Origin: an uncultured Ruthenibacterium sp. | Lineage (GTDB): Bacteria > Bacillota > Clostridia > Oscillospirales > Ruminococcaceae | Direction: 5' to 3' | Length of the DNA: 8,253 bases | NCBI GenBank assembly: GCA_910587145.1 | Contig: CAJUMH010000048.1 | Coordinates: forward strand, 1 to 8,253 | Part shown: positions 1-5,443 of the stretch, in pieces | Numbering within the stretch: the first letter of the stretch is position 1 | Layout of the letters: every line of letters starts with the position of its first letter | Translations under genes and position numbers: made by a program | The notes under the pieces: model-generated | What the model was told of the DNA's origin: nothing | Databases searched by the model: none | The model's input: only the letters and a program-made list of their open reading frames with translations

Positions 1-10
1 CCACCGGCAT
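1..10 (-). CDS. Start of an unidentified gene running off the left edge
   Basis: Only three codons are visible (ATG CCG GTG), so no function can be given. The call rests on the start signals. On the minus strand a near-ideal ribosome binding site, GGAGGTGA (about positions 16-23), sits 8 nt (GGAGG to ATG) before an ATG at position 10, and a strong sigma-A type promoter lies about 80 bases further upstream. The gene therefore appears to be its own transcription unit, separate from the recombinase gene that ends at 333. It may be host DNA outside the mobile element or the next module of the element. An alternative, that the stretch is the end of a plus-strand gene stopping at 33-35, has no support beyond one short open frame. 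Confidence 0.5.
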
Positions 11-91
11 CCTGCTCACCTCCGCTTTGCAATAATGGCAAAATATAAATTATGTGTTTTTTTAACGATACAGTAACCTCAATTCTTTATA

Positions 92-120
92 AAGATACAC
101 CATTCCAGCTTTTTTGTCAA
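92..120 (-). promoter_or_regulatory. Sigma-A type promoter for the gene starting at position 10
   Basis: On the minus strand the -35 is a perfect TTGACA (115-120). A 17-nt spacer follows, then a -10 of TATCTT (92-97, four of six consensus bases). Transcription would begin near position 85, giving a leader of about 75 nt that is AT-rich up to the GGAGGTGA ribosome binding site. No regulatory fold was recognised in the leader. Confidence 0.6.
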
Positions 121-332
121 CATGGAAGCCGATAATTTGAACTTTTGCCTTGCATTTCCAGTGTTATGCCCTAACAAAAGAGCATACGAAACTCACCCAT
201 TTTGCAGTTTTTCCTTGGAATGGGTAAATTTCGCATACCTTTTTGTTTTGTGAAAAAATCCTGGGACGAGCTTTTCCCGCTTGCAACAACATAATTTATA
301 TTTTGTTTCAGCAGCCCCGCCGCAGCGCCTTT
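121..332. other. AT-rich intergenic gap between the recombinase and the left-edge gene
   Basis: No coding region is supported here; the open frame on the plus strand starting at 243 is a shadow of the recombinase. The gap holds the 182-238 hairpin and is much richer in A and T than the flanking genes. Because it separates the terminal recombinase gene from an independently promoted gene, it is the most plausible place for an attachment site. I could not identify a duplicated core, and the other end of the element is not in the window. Confidence 0.4.
182..238 (-). terminator. Wobble-paired 20-bp hairpin downstream of the recombinase gene
   Basis: Two 20-nt arms (182-201 and 219-238) flank a 17-nt loop. 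As minus-strand RNA all 20 positions pair, four of them as G-U wobbles (outer stem GUAUGCGAAA with UUUCGUAUGC, inner stem ACCCAUU with AAUGGGU). As plus-strand RNA the same four positions would be A-C mismatches, so the structure belongs to minus-strand transcripts. It lies 94 nt after the recombinase stop and is followed by CUCUUUUGUU. A terminator or 3'-end stabiliser is the simplest reading. The U tract is weak and the loop long, so a DNA-level role such as a recombinase site is also possible. Confidence 0.45.
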
Positions 333-1175
333 TCAGCAAATGAGCCGCAGCTCCTCAATCTGGCGCTGCTGCTCACTGCCGCTGCGGGCGGTGTAGATGC
401 GGGTGGTGTCGATGCTGCTGTGGCCGAGGATGTCCGCGAGGCGCACCACGTCCTTATACCTTTTATAATAGGTAACGGCAAACAGATGCCGCAGATTGTG
501 CGGGAACACCTTTTTGGCCTTGACCTTCGCGGTCAGGGCCAATTTTTTGAGCATCCGCCAGATATTGCTGCGGTCAATCGGGCGGCCGGTACGGGTGATG
601 AAGATCTGGCCCGTGTGGATGCGCTTTTTTTCGCAGTACGAAAGCAGCTTGTTGCAGAGCGCACGCGGCAGTAAAATCTGCCGGGTCTTGCCCTTCATAC
701 GGATCTGCGCCTGTCCCCTGCGCGCCGCCTCTACGGTAATGCCCCGCAGCTCGGAGATACGAATGCCGGTGGCGGCAACCGTCTGCACCAGCAGGGCCAG
801 ACGTTTATCGCCCTGCTGGCGAGCGGCTTCCACCAGACGCTGATATTCCCGGGTCGTAAGCTCCTTTTCCGCGCTGCGGAAGGTTTGGCGCTGGATCTTC
901 AAAAACCGAAGCTGCCATTCATAGCAGCCCATATATTTAAGGTACTGGTTCACCGCCGCCAGAAAGGAATTGATGCTCACATCCGCATACCCCTGCCCGA
1001 TGAGATGCTCCTTGAAGGCGATGAGGGTGGCCTTATCCGTGATCTCCTCGCCGGCAAAACGGCGAAGCTTTTCGAGATCACGCCGATACTTTTGGATGGT
1101 GCCGGTGCAGCGCTCCTGCAGGGCAAGATAGCAGGTAAATTCTCTCATGGCTTCCACTGTAAGCTGCAAACACAT
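333..1175 (-). CDS. Tyrosine recombinase / integrase (XerC/XerD-like phage integrase family)
   Basis: This 280-residue protein would cut and rejoin DNA through a covalent phosphotyrosine, probably to integrate, excise or resolve the surrounding element. An N-terminal helical core-binding domain (about residues 10-100) is followed by the catalytic domain. The active-site set is complete: Arg139 in TGIRISEL, a beta-hairpin lysine in KGKTR (Lys161 or Lys163), His226 and Arg229 in HNLRH, His252 in LGHSS, and the nucleophile Tyr261 in TRIYT. Length is normal for a simple Xer-like enzyme; there is no extra arm-binding domain. The start at 1175 has a GGGGGT ribosome binding site 6 nt upstream, which lies inside a perfect palindrome. 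A second in-frame ATG at 1148 (271 residues) has a poorly placed GGAAG. It is the last gene before the AT-rich left gap, typical of an integrase next to an attachment site. Whether it is an integrase or a resolvase cannot be decided from sequence. Confidence 0.93.
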   Translation of the reverse strand: MCLQLTVEAMREFTCYLALQERCTGTIQKYRRDLEKLRRFAGEEITDKATLIAFKEHLIGQGYADVSINSFLAAVNQYLKYMGCYEWQLRFLKIQRQTFRSAEKELTTREYQRLVEAARQQGDKRLALLVQTVAATGIRISELRGITVEAARRGQAQIRMKGKTRQILLPRALCNKLLSYCEKKRIHTGQIFITRTGRPIDRSNIWRMLKKLALTAKVKAKKVFPHNLRHLFAVTYYKRYKDVVRLADILGHSSIDTTRIYTARSGSEQQRQIEELRLIC

Positions 1176-1181
1176 ACAAAT

Positions 1182-1205
1182 ACCCCCACAAAATTTTGTG
1201 GGGGT
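1182..1205. repeat. Perfect 24-bp palindrome overlapping the recombinase ribosome binding site
   Basis: The half-site ACCCCCACAAAA (1182-1193) is followed directly by its exact complement TTTTGTGGGGGT (1194-1205). In minus-strand RNA it can form a roughly 10-bp stem closed by AAUU. The 3' arm contains GGGGGU, the likely ribosome binding site for the recombinase start at 1175, so folding would hide it. On the plus strand the palindrome is followed by TTTGTCTTTCT and would resemble a terminator, but no plus-strand gene was found. Alternatives are a bidirectional terminator after the lipoprotein gene, or a protein or recombinase binding site. Confidence 0.75.
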
Positions 1206-1246
1206 TTGTCTTTCTCCGAACTGTACAAGTCCGTTATTCTATTGCC

Positions 1247-1262
1247 TTTCGCGTATGCGAAA
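1247..1262. repeat. 16-bp inverted repeat upstream of the recombinase
   Basis: Arms TTTCGC (1247-1252) and GCGAAA (1257-1262) flank GTAT. The right half plus two bases, GTATGCGAAATT (1253-1264), occurs again in the opposite orientation inside the hairpin at 182-238, so copies lie on both sides of the recombinase gene. On the minus strand the repeat lies just upstream of TAGAAT, a possible -10 without a good -35. It could be an operator or a recombinase site. Confidence 0.4.
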
Positions 1263-1280
1263 TTCTGCCTGCCTGAGCAT

Positions 1281-1307
1281 ATAAACACTTTGCCGAGTCA
1301 TGTTTAT
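1281..1307. repeat. Short inverted repeat after the lipoprotein gene
   Basis: Arms ATAAACA (1281-1287) and TGTTTAT (1301-1307) are separated by 13 nt. It lies about 10 nt downstream of the lipoprotein stop codon. There is no U tract, so it is a poor terminator. It may be chance in AT-rich DNA, or one of several binding sites ahead of the recombinase. Confidence 0.25.
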
Positions 1308-1317
1308 CTTGGCTTTA

Positions 1318-2072
1318 TTACTCAAAGGTCACGGTCCAATAGGTATACTTGCTGCCGTCCATTTCACAGAACCAGCAGCTCACGCCCATGCTGGAAATGT
1401 CCGTCCGCATGATGTTGGCGTAGTGGGTCTCGCTGTTTTGCCAAGCCGTGCAGACATCCGCCGCCGAAAAGAGCGGGCCGCGGGCGCAGATCTCGCTCTT
1501 GGTCACCATGCCGGAATGGTCGAACGGCCCGCCCGCTACAAAAGATTCGCACCGGCTGCTGGCGGTGGTGCTTAGAGTGTCGTCCATCGTCAGCGCCGGC
1601 AGCCCGCCCGCCGCGCGCATCGCGTTGATGTTCTCCTGCACCGCCCAATAAGCCGTGTCGGTGGAGTCGATCTTCCACCATTTGCCCGTACCCGCCGCGA
1701 GTTCAAACGGCACCGCACCGTAGGCGGTGAATGCGGCTGTACCGGTGGACACGTCGGTTTCCGGGGTTTGGGCAGGCGGGGCGGGTTCCGCCGGGGCCTG
1801 TGCGGGGACGGGCTCAGCCTCCTGCGGCGGGGCAACTTGACTGCTGCTGCTTTCTTCCTGGACTGGGGCACTGTCTGCCAGAGCCTCACTTGAAGCGCTG
1901 GCCGGTTGGCTGCTCACCGGCGGCGGGGTCGGTTCGGCCGTGGGCACCGAGCTGGGGTCAGCCACCGTGGACTGAGGCGCCGCGCTCGCGGGGACACACT
2001 CGGCGCATTCCCGCAGGCGGTAAGGGCTAACAGTGCCAGCAGAACAGCAAGAGTCAGAATCAGCTTTTTCAT
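1318..2072 (-). pseudogene. CAP/SCP-domain lipoprotein gene, interrupted by a frameshift
   Basis: The ATG at 2072 has a GGAGG ribosome binding site and opens a textbook lipoprotein signal: MKK, a Leu/Ala-rich core and the lipobox LTAC with Cys20. That frame ends after 52 residues at 1914-1916. The rest of the protein lies one frame over (to 1318): a Pro/Ala/Ser/Glu-rich linker of about 100 residues and a C-terminal CAP domain (CAP = CRISP/antigen 5/PR-1; YkwD-like). The domain has the family pattern, with His in FDHSG, Glu in SEICARG, SETH, and a final YWTVTFE. One extra base in the GGGG run at 1990-1993 would join the frames into 251 residues with smooth composition (NAPSVSPASAAPQ). The product would be anchored to the outside of the membrane; the biochemical role of bacterial CAP proteins is mostly unknown. 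The GTG at 1965 could start the second frame but lacks a ribosome binding site and signal. Either the gene is broken or the read has a one-base error. Confidence 0.8.
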
Positions 2073-2085
2073 AAGGTCATCCTCC

Positions 2086-2100
2086 ATATTTTCAAAATAT
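2086..2100. repeat. AT palindrome next to the lipoprotein ribosome binding site
   Basis: ATATTTT and AAAATAT are mirrored around a single base, directly upstream of the GGAGG of the lipoprotein gene and 18 nt after the stop codon of the ParR-like gene. It could be an operator, or simply a sequence keeping the ribosome binding site in AT-rich surroundings. No convincing promoter was found in this 45-nt gap, so the lipoprotein gene is probably read through from parM-parR. Confidence 0.3.
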
Positions 2101-2117
2101 TTCCTAATTTTTGCACT

Positions 2118-2528
2118 TCAGCCGCCGCGAAATGCGGTAAGGGTATCCGCGATCATGGAAAAGGCTTCGCCGTCCACCGCAGTGCCGACACCAGCTATGC
2201 CCTGCTGGTTTTGCAGCGGTTCCCGCATCGGGCCTCCGGGGCCTGGCAGCTGTCCCGCTGTGGGACAAGAGACATCCGGCGGCCTGTCCATCCTCTGTAT
2301 CTGGCTCAGCGTCTCCCGCACGATCTCCTTAATTGTATCGCGGTTTACGCCCTGCGGTGCAGTGGCTGCCGCCGCGGGGCAATTCCCATAATGCAGCAGC
2401 GCGTTGGCTATGAGCTGTGCCTTGGTGCGCGGGGGCTGGCGTTCCAACAAACGGATCGCCGCCTCCTGGGCCGGGTCGTTCTCGCTGAGCTTGATCGTAA
2501 ACCGTCCGCGTTCTTTCTTTTTTGCCAT
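2118..2528 (-). CDS. Small ribbon-helix-helix-like protein, candidate ParR partner of the actin-like ATPase
   Basis: The protein has 136 residues and begins with a basic stretch (MAKKKERG). Residues 9-14 (RFTIKL) look like the beta strand, residues 18-31 the first helix and residues 34-48 the second helix (RTKAQLIANALLHYG) of a ribbon-helix-helix DNA-binding fold. A Pro/Ala linker and another helix (about 62-80, rich in Ile, Glu and Arg) follow, then a Gly/Pro-rich tail. It starts 4 nt after the ParM stop codon, the usual place for a ParR or StbB centromere-binding adaptor that couples plasmid DNA to ParM filaments. The start at 2528 is chosen because MAKKKERG begins just after ParM ends; a longer open frame would run back inside ParM. 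The function is inferred mainly from fold and position; an unrelated small DNA-binding regulator is possible. Confidence 0.7.
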   Translation of the reverse strand: MAKKKERGRFTIKLSENDPAQEAAIRLLERQPPRTKAQLIANALLHYGNCPAAAATAPQGVNRDTIKEIVRETLSQIQRMDRPPDVSCPTAGQLPGPGGPMREPLQNQQGIAGVGTAVDGEAFSMIADTLTAFRGG

Positions 2529-2532
2529 CCTG

Positions 2533-3447
2533 TCACCTGCCCGCCGCTTCCATCTGGTATAAGAACTCATACCCCATTGCGTTGGCGCGCACATCCTCCA
2601 CAAAACGCGCCCTGCCGACCTTGCCGGACGCCTCGATCTGCCGGCGCAGCAGCGCCGCGCCGCCGCCCACGAATACCACCACACCGGTGGAAAGCTCCAG
2701 CATCCGCTCCCGCAGGCTGCTGCACAGGTCGCTGACAAAATCCTGCGCCATCCGCTCGACCATTTCCGTGACCTGCGGCGGATAGCCCGCGGTCTGGCCT
2801 TTCAGGATCGCGTCCGTGTCGGCTTCATCCAGCAGCAGGTCATGCTCGGCGCTGACCCGCGCCTTGATCCTGTTGTATAGCAGGATCACGCCATTTTCCA
2901 GTGAATCGCAGACAGAAAGGTCGGCCTGTCCCCGGCGCATCAGCAGGTAGTCGGCTGTAAAGCCGCCGATGTCCACGATCAGCACCCTGGGTTCGGCCAC
3001 CAGCTCGGAAAACATCATCACGGCGGCGGAATATGCCTGCGGGTAGCACTGCGCCGTGTCGATCTCCGCCGTGAACAGCCTGCCACGATACCCGAATTGG
3101 AGGGTACCCCGGCCGGAAAAGTAATCGGTAAAAGCGCGGTTTTGTGCCCCATAATGGGCAGGCGGCAGGCCGATGGCAAGCTGGATGGGGATAGTACCCT
3201 CCAGTCGGACGTTCTTTGCCAACAGCTCGTTTGCGATGGCAAAGAGGGTCAGAACAAAGAACCGGTCATCCTCGGTCTTGTTCTTGTGGTATGGAATGCG
3301 ATGGCCGGACAGGGTGTAGAATTTGTTTTGCCAGCTCAGAACATCCTTGCCAAACGGCTTTTGCGTGCTTTCAGCAAGCCCGGATACAAAGGGCGGGCAG
3401 TGAACGGTCTTGATCTGCTTATTGCCGTGATCGACCGCGATCAGCAT
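2533..3447 (-). CDS. parM: ParM/StbA family actin-like ATPase (plasmid segregation)
   Basis: The protein is a 304-residue actin-fold ATPase. Nucleotide-binding motifs appear in order: phosphate 1 at residues 3-14 (IAVDHGNKQIKT, Asp6 and Gly8), phosphate 2 at about 155-165 (VLIVDIGGFTADY, Asp159) and the adenosine loop at about 257-264 (VVFVGGGA). The family forms dynamic filaments that push plasmid copies apart in type II partition. The third of three clustered ATG codons (3447) is preferred: GGAG (3457-3460) is 9 nt upstream of it, but only 0-3 nt from the other two (3456, 3453). It has its own promoter and is followed after 4 nt by the ParR candidate. The length is close to the usual 310-330 residues. 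I saw no array of direct repeats resembling a parC centromere around the operon. Integrative elements also carry such genes, so it does not prove a plasmid. Confidence 0.88.
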   Translation of the reverse strand: MLIAVDHGNKQIKTVHCPPFVSGLAESTQKPFGKDVLSWQNKFYTLSGHRIPYHKNKTEDDRFFVLTLFAIANELLAKNVRLEGTIPIQLAIGLPPAHYGAQNRAFTDYFSGRGTLQFGYRGRLFTAEIDTAQCYPQAYSAAVMMFSELVAEPRVLIVDIGGFTADYLLMRRGQADLSVCDSLENGVILLYNRIKARVSAEHDLLLDEADTDAILKGQTAGYPPQVTEMVERMAQDFVSDLCSSLRERMLELSTGVVVFVGGGAALLRRQIEASGKVGRARFVEDVRANAMGYEFLYQMEAAGR

Positions 3448-3480
3448 GGGCATCATCTCCTTTTTTGCTTCTCTGTTTGA

Positions 3481-3510
3481 CTTATACGCAGTGGGGATAC
3501 AGTATTTCAA
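3481..3510 (-). promoter_or_regulatory. Promoter of the parM-parR operon
   Basis: On the minus strand the -35 is TTGAAA (3505-3510, five of six). An 18-nt spacer follows, then a -10 of TATAAG (3481-3486, five of six). Initiation would fall near 3474, about 27 nt before the preferred parM start. The promoter begins about 10 nt after the T run of the terminator at 3521-3552, so parM is insulated from the flavodoxin gene upstream. Confidence 0.6.
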
Positions 3511-3520
3511 CAAAAAGCGC

Positions 3521-3552
3521 AAAAAAATTTCCGGCAGACGGATCCTGCCGGA
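3521..3552 (-). terminator. Intrinsic terminator after the flavodoxin gene
   Basis: A perfect 8-bp stem (TCCGGCAG, 3545-3552 on the minus strand, with CTGCCGGA, 3530-3537) closes a 7-nt loop. Two bases later a run of seven T follows (3521-3527 on the minus strand). It lies about 40 nt past the flavodoxin stop and just before the parM promoter. Confidence 0.85.
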
Positions 3553-3591
3553 CGATGTTTGTTTTAACGAGCGGTTTTTATGTCCTGCCGC

Positions 3592-4071
3592 TCAAAGCCC
3601 CAATTCTTTGGCCCAGGCGGCCAATTCTTCCGCCCTCGCATTGCCCCGGAACACCCGGCCCTGCAGCAGCGTCGCGCCCTTACAGCTGGGCGCGAGCGCC
3701 TCGTTGGTCTTGCCCATCCCGCTGCCGCCCGAGGTGGCAAACGGGACGATGGTTTTTCCTGCAAGATCATAGCTTTCCAGAAAAGTGTTGATGATAGTAG
3801 GCGCAACATACCACCAGATGGGGAACCCTACATAGATCGTGTCATACTCGGCCATGTTGTCCCGCCGGGCCGCAATCGCGGGGCGGGAGGCGGGGTTTTT
3901 CATCTCCACCGAGCTGCGAGAGCCAGCGTCCTGCCAGTTGAGGTCAGCCCGGGTATAGGGAACCTCCGGCTTAATCTCAAAAATATCTGCCCCGATTGCC
4001 TCGGCCAGGGTCTCGGCCAGCCGTGCGGTGGTGCCGCTGGCGGAAAAGTATGCCACAAGTTTTTTGCTCAT
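3592..4071 (-). CDS. Flavodoxin-like FMN protein
   Basis: This 159-residue protein has the flavodoxin fold pattern. An N-terminal strand leads into the FMN phosphate-binding loop (FSASGTTARLA, residues 9-19). The segment GADIFEIKPEVPY (27-39) is typical of the long-chain-like group often annotated simply as flavodoxin in Firmicutes. GFPIWWYVAP (82-91) should pack aromatic residues on the isoalloxazine ring, and TSGGSGMG (113-120) forms the third flavin loop. It would carry electrons, or act as an FMN-dependent quinone-type reductase, in the cytoplasm. GGAGG (4081-4085) sits 9 nt before the ATG at 4071. It follows the toxin gene by 52 nt with no terminator between; a weak TTGAAT/TAAATT promoter is possible there, so it may be co-transcribed with the toxin-antitoxin pair. 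Its electron donor and partner are not indicated by the neighbours. Confidence 0.88.
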   Translation of the reverse strand: MSKKLVAYFSASGTTARLAETLAEAIGADIFEIKPEVPYTRADLNWQDAGSRSSVEMKNPASRPAIAARRDNMAEYDTIYVGFPIWWYVAPTIINTFLESYDLAGKTIVPFATSGGSGMGKTNEALAPSCKGATLLQGRVFRGNARAEELAAWAKELGL

Positions 4072-4123
4072 GATGATATGCCTCCAATTTATCGCTTGAA
4101 AAAGCTATATTCAACAGCCATTT

Positions 4124-4426
4124 CTACAATAACGCACGATATTCCCTCCGGCCGTATAAGATCCGCCGTATCTGTACCGTGCGGCCGGACACGACATAAA
4201 AAACAAGATAATTCTCCACGATCAGAACCCGATACCCCTTGGCCGCCAGCGCAAGGTCTTTGGGGCGCGGGCAGCGTTCGGGCAGCTGCGCAAGGCTGGC
4301 AATCTGCCCGGTCAGCAGGTCATAGTAACGCAGGGCCGCATCGGGGGACAAGGTATTCAGATAGTCAATGATGTCCAGCAGATCCTGTTTTGCCGCCGGG
4401 TAGATCCGAACCTCATAGCTGTCCAT
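4124..4426 (-). CDS. ParE/RelE family toxin of a type II toxin-antitoxin pair
   Basis: The 100-residue product has the ParE/RelE layout. An initial strand (YEVRIYPAAKQDLLDII) is followed by two helices, then the strands GYRVLIVENYLVFYVV and a C-terminal VQIRRILYGRREY. RelE-type relatives cleave mRNA in the ribosome and ParE-type relatives poison DNA gyrase; the sequence alone does not settle which. The ATG at 4426 lies inside the end of the antitoxin gene (14-nt overlap), and GGGAG lies 7 nt upstream, so translation is probably coupled and the antitoxin is made first. No truncation or missing segment is apparent. In this setting the pair would stabilise the element by killing or arresting cells that lose it. 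Confidence 0.88.
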   Translation of the reverse strand: MDSYEVRIYPAAKQDLLDIIDYLNTLSPDAALRYYDLLTGQIASLAQLPERCPRPKDLALAAKGYRVLIVENYLVFYVVSGRTVQIRRILYGRREYRALL

Positions 4427-4685
4427 GCACGCGCTCCCTCAGCTGGCGGGATACTGTTAAAAAATCCTCGCCCTGTGCGCCGGACGCGATCTCCTGTTCG
4501 GCAACGGCCAGCTTGCCGTACAGGTCGATCAGGGCCTGCCGGCGCTCGTACTCCTGTATGCTGATCACGACCATGTCCCCGGTGCCGTTCCGGGTGATAT
4601 AGACCGGTTCCCCCGTCTGGCGGCAGAAGTCGGAAATCTCGTTGGCGCTGTTGCGCAGATCGGAAATCGGACGAATGTTTGGCAT
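4413..4685 (-). CDS. Phd/YefM family antitoxin
   Basis: The 90-residue protein neutralises the adjacent toxin and should also repress its own promoter. The N-terminal half (PNIRPISDLRNSANEIS, then GEPVYITRNGTGDMVVISIQEYE, residues 2-46) is the characteristic Phd/YefM DNA-binding and dimerisation domain. The C-terminal part (about 48-90) is helical and acidic, as expected for the toxin-wrapping tail. The start at 4685 is chosen over a longer reading from 4715 because GGAGG lies 8 nt upstream of it and the predicted transcription start (about 4699) lies downstream of 4715. The promoter at 4706-4734 gives a leader of only about 14 nt. Confidence 0.9.
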   Translation of the reverse strand: MPNIRPISDLRNSANEISDFCRQTGEPVYITRNGTGDMVVISIQEYERRQALIDLYGKLAVAEQEIASGAQGEDFLTVSRQLRERVHGQL

Positions 4686-4705
4686 GAGATGCACCTCCCA
4701 AGAAG

Positions 4706-4734
4706 AGTATAGCAAAATTATGAGTAAATATCAA
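4706..4734 (-). promoter_or_regulatory. Promoter of the antitoxin-toxin operon
   Basis: On the minus strand the -35 is TTGATA (4729-4734), followed by a 17-nt spacer and a -10 of TATACT (4706-4711). Both are five of six consensus bases. Two near-identical direct repeats, CAAAATTATG (4713-4722) and CAAATTTATG (4737-4746), lie in the spacer and just upstream of the -35 on the plus strand, 24 bp apart. They are candidate binding sites for the antitoxin, although such repeats can arise by chance in AT-rich DNA. Confidence 0.7.
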
Positions 4735-4761
4735 TACAAATTTATGTTCCTTGCTTTCTGC

Positions 4762-4799
4762 AAAAGGAAAGAACGCACCGGGTTTCCCCAGCGCGTTCT
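4762..4799 (-). terminator. Strong intrinsic terminator of the ligase operon
   Basis: On the minus strand a 13-bp stem (4787-4799 with 4770-4782, including two G-U pairs) is capped by a GAAA tetraloop and followed by UUUCCUUUU. It begins 15 nt after the stop codon of the 209-residue protein and ends ahead of the toxin-antitoxin promoter, so it separates the two units. Confidence 0.85.
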
Positions 4800-4813
4800 G
4801 CGTTCCCATCCTG

Positions 4814-5443
4814 TTATGTGTGCATCCCGTAATAGGCTGTGCGCAGATCCTCCTGCCCATGCAGGATGATCCCGCCAAAAATGCCTATCCCCTGGGCCGT
4901 GTGCTCCTCAAAACAAAAGCTGTACGGTACAAAGTCATCGAGGATCCGGATGCCCTTGCAATCCTTCCACTGGAAATTGGCAGTAAGAAACCGCCCGAGC
5001 TTTTTGCGCAGGATCGGCTTTTGCACGGTTTCCCGCAGGTTTTTCCGGCTCTCAAACCAGACGCGGGGCGCGGGCGCAGGGCGTCGGGAAAGCAGCCGCC
5101 GCGGCTCGCCTTTCCGCGTCCTGCTCTGTTCGGCCGCTTTGTAAAACGCCGCACAGTCCATCTCGGCCCTCTCGCTCCGGCCCCGCAGGCCATCCTGTCC
5201 AAAGCAGGAAAGCCACGCAAATTCCAGCGTGAGCTTTTCATCCGGGGCCAGCGGCTCGATCCGCACTTGGACGAAATCCTGCCCGTCCGCCGCAAGGAAT
5301 CGTTTTGCCTGCGGCTTTCGGCCAAACTGATCCTCGGGGGTGTAAAACGTCCGGGAGCGGCCATGCCGGCGGGAAAAGGTGTGCAGTTTCACATAGCCGC
5401 CATCTGCCGACAGTGTTACCATGATCCGTTCCTGCTCGCTCAT
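4814..5443 (-). CDS. Unrecognised 209-residue protein, last gene of the ligase operon
   Basis: I do not recognise this protein. It has no signal peptide or membrane segment and should be cytoplasmic. Residues 5-80 alternate hydrophobic and charged residues as in a beta-rich domain (IMVTLSADGGYVKLHTF, then FVQVRIEPLAPDEKLTLEFAWLSCF). Residues 85-150 are strongly basic (RSRTRKGEPRRLLSRRPAPAPR, split by Pro), suggesting nucleic acid contact. Residues 150-209 form a second ordered, aromatic-rich part (FQWKDCKGIRILDDFVPYSFCFEE, GIGIFGGIILHG, YYGMHT). Its ATG overlaps the ligase stop codon by 4 nt (ATGA), with GGAGG 8 nt upstream, so expression is tied to the ligase. A role with the ligase is inference from position only. 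Confidence 0.8.
   Translation of the reverse strand: MSEQERIMVTLSADGGYVKLHTFSRRHGRSRTFYTPEDQFGRKPQAKRFLAADGQDFVQVRIEPLAPDEKLTLEFAWLSCFGQDGLRGRSERAEMDCAAFYKAAEQSRTRKGEPRRLLSRRPAPAPRVWFESRKNLRETVQKPILRKKLGRFLTANFQWKDCKGIRILDDFVPYSFCFEEHTAQGIGIFGGIILHGQEDLRTAYYGMHT

Noticed and set aside
1..35. End of a plus-strand gene stopping at 33-35 (TGILLTSALQ then stop)
   Set aside because: Possible by frame, but the same bases contain a near-perfect minus-strand ribosome binding site and ATG with a matching promoter, which is the stronger explanation.
243..1412. Plus-strand open frames at 243-674, 496-843 and 885-1412
   Set aside because: They lie opposite the recombinase, whose catalytic motifs fix the true strand; they have no ribosome binding sites or recognisable motifs.
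1590..1889. Minus-strand 99-residue open frame within the lipoprotein gene
   Set aside because: It is very rich in Arg and Pro and lies in another frame than the CAP domain; a composition artefact of GC-rich DNA.
1990..1993. Programmed frameshifting in the lipoprotein gene
   Set aside because: There is no standard slippery heptamer or downstream structure that I can see; a one-base loss explains the data more simply.
2529..2738. Longer N-terminus for the ParR-like protein (reading from 2738)
   Set aside because: The extension lies entirely inside parM, is rich in Cys, Trp and Arg, and the MAKKKERG start just after the parM stop is much more natural.
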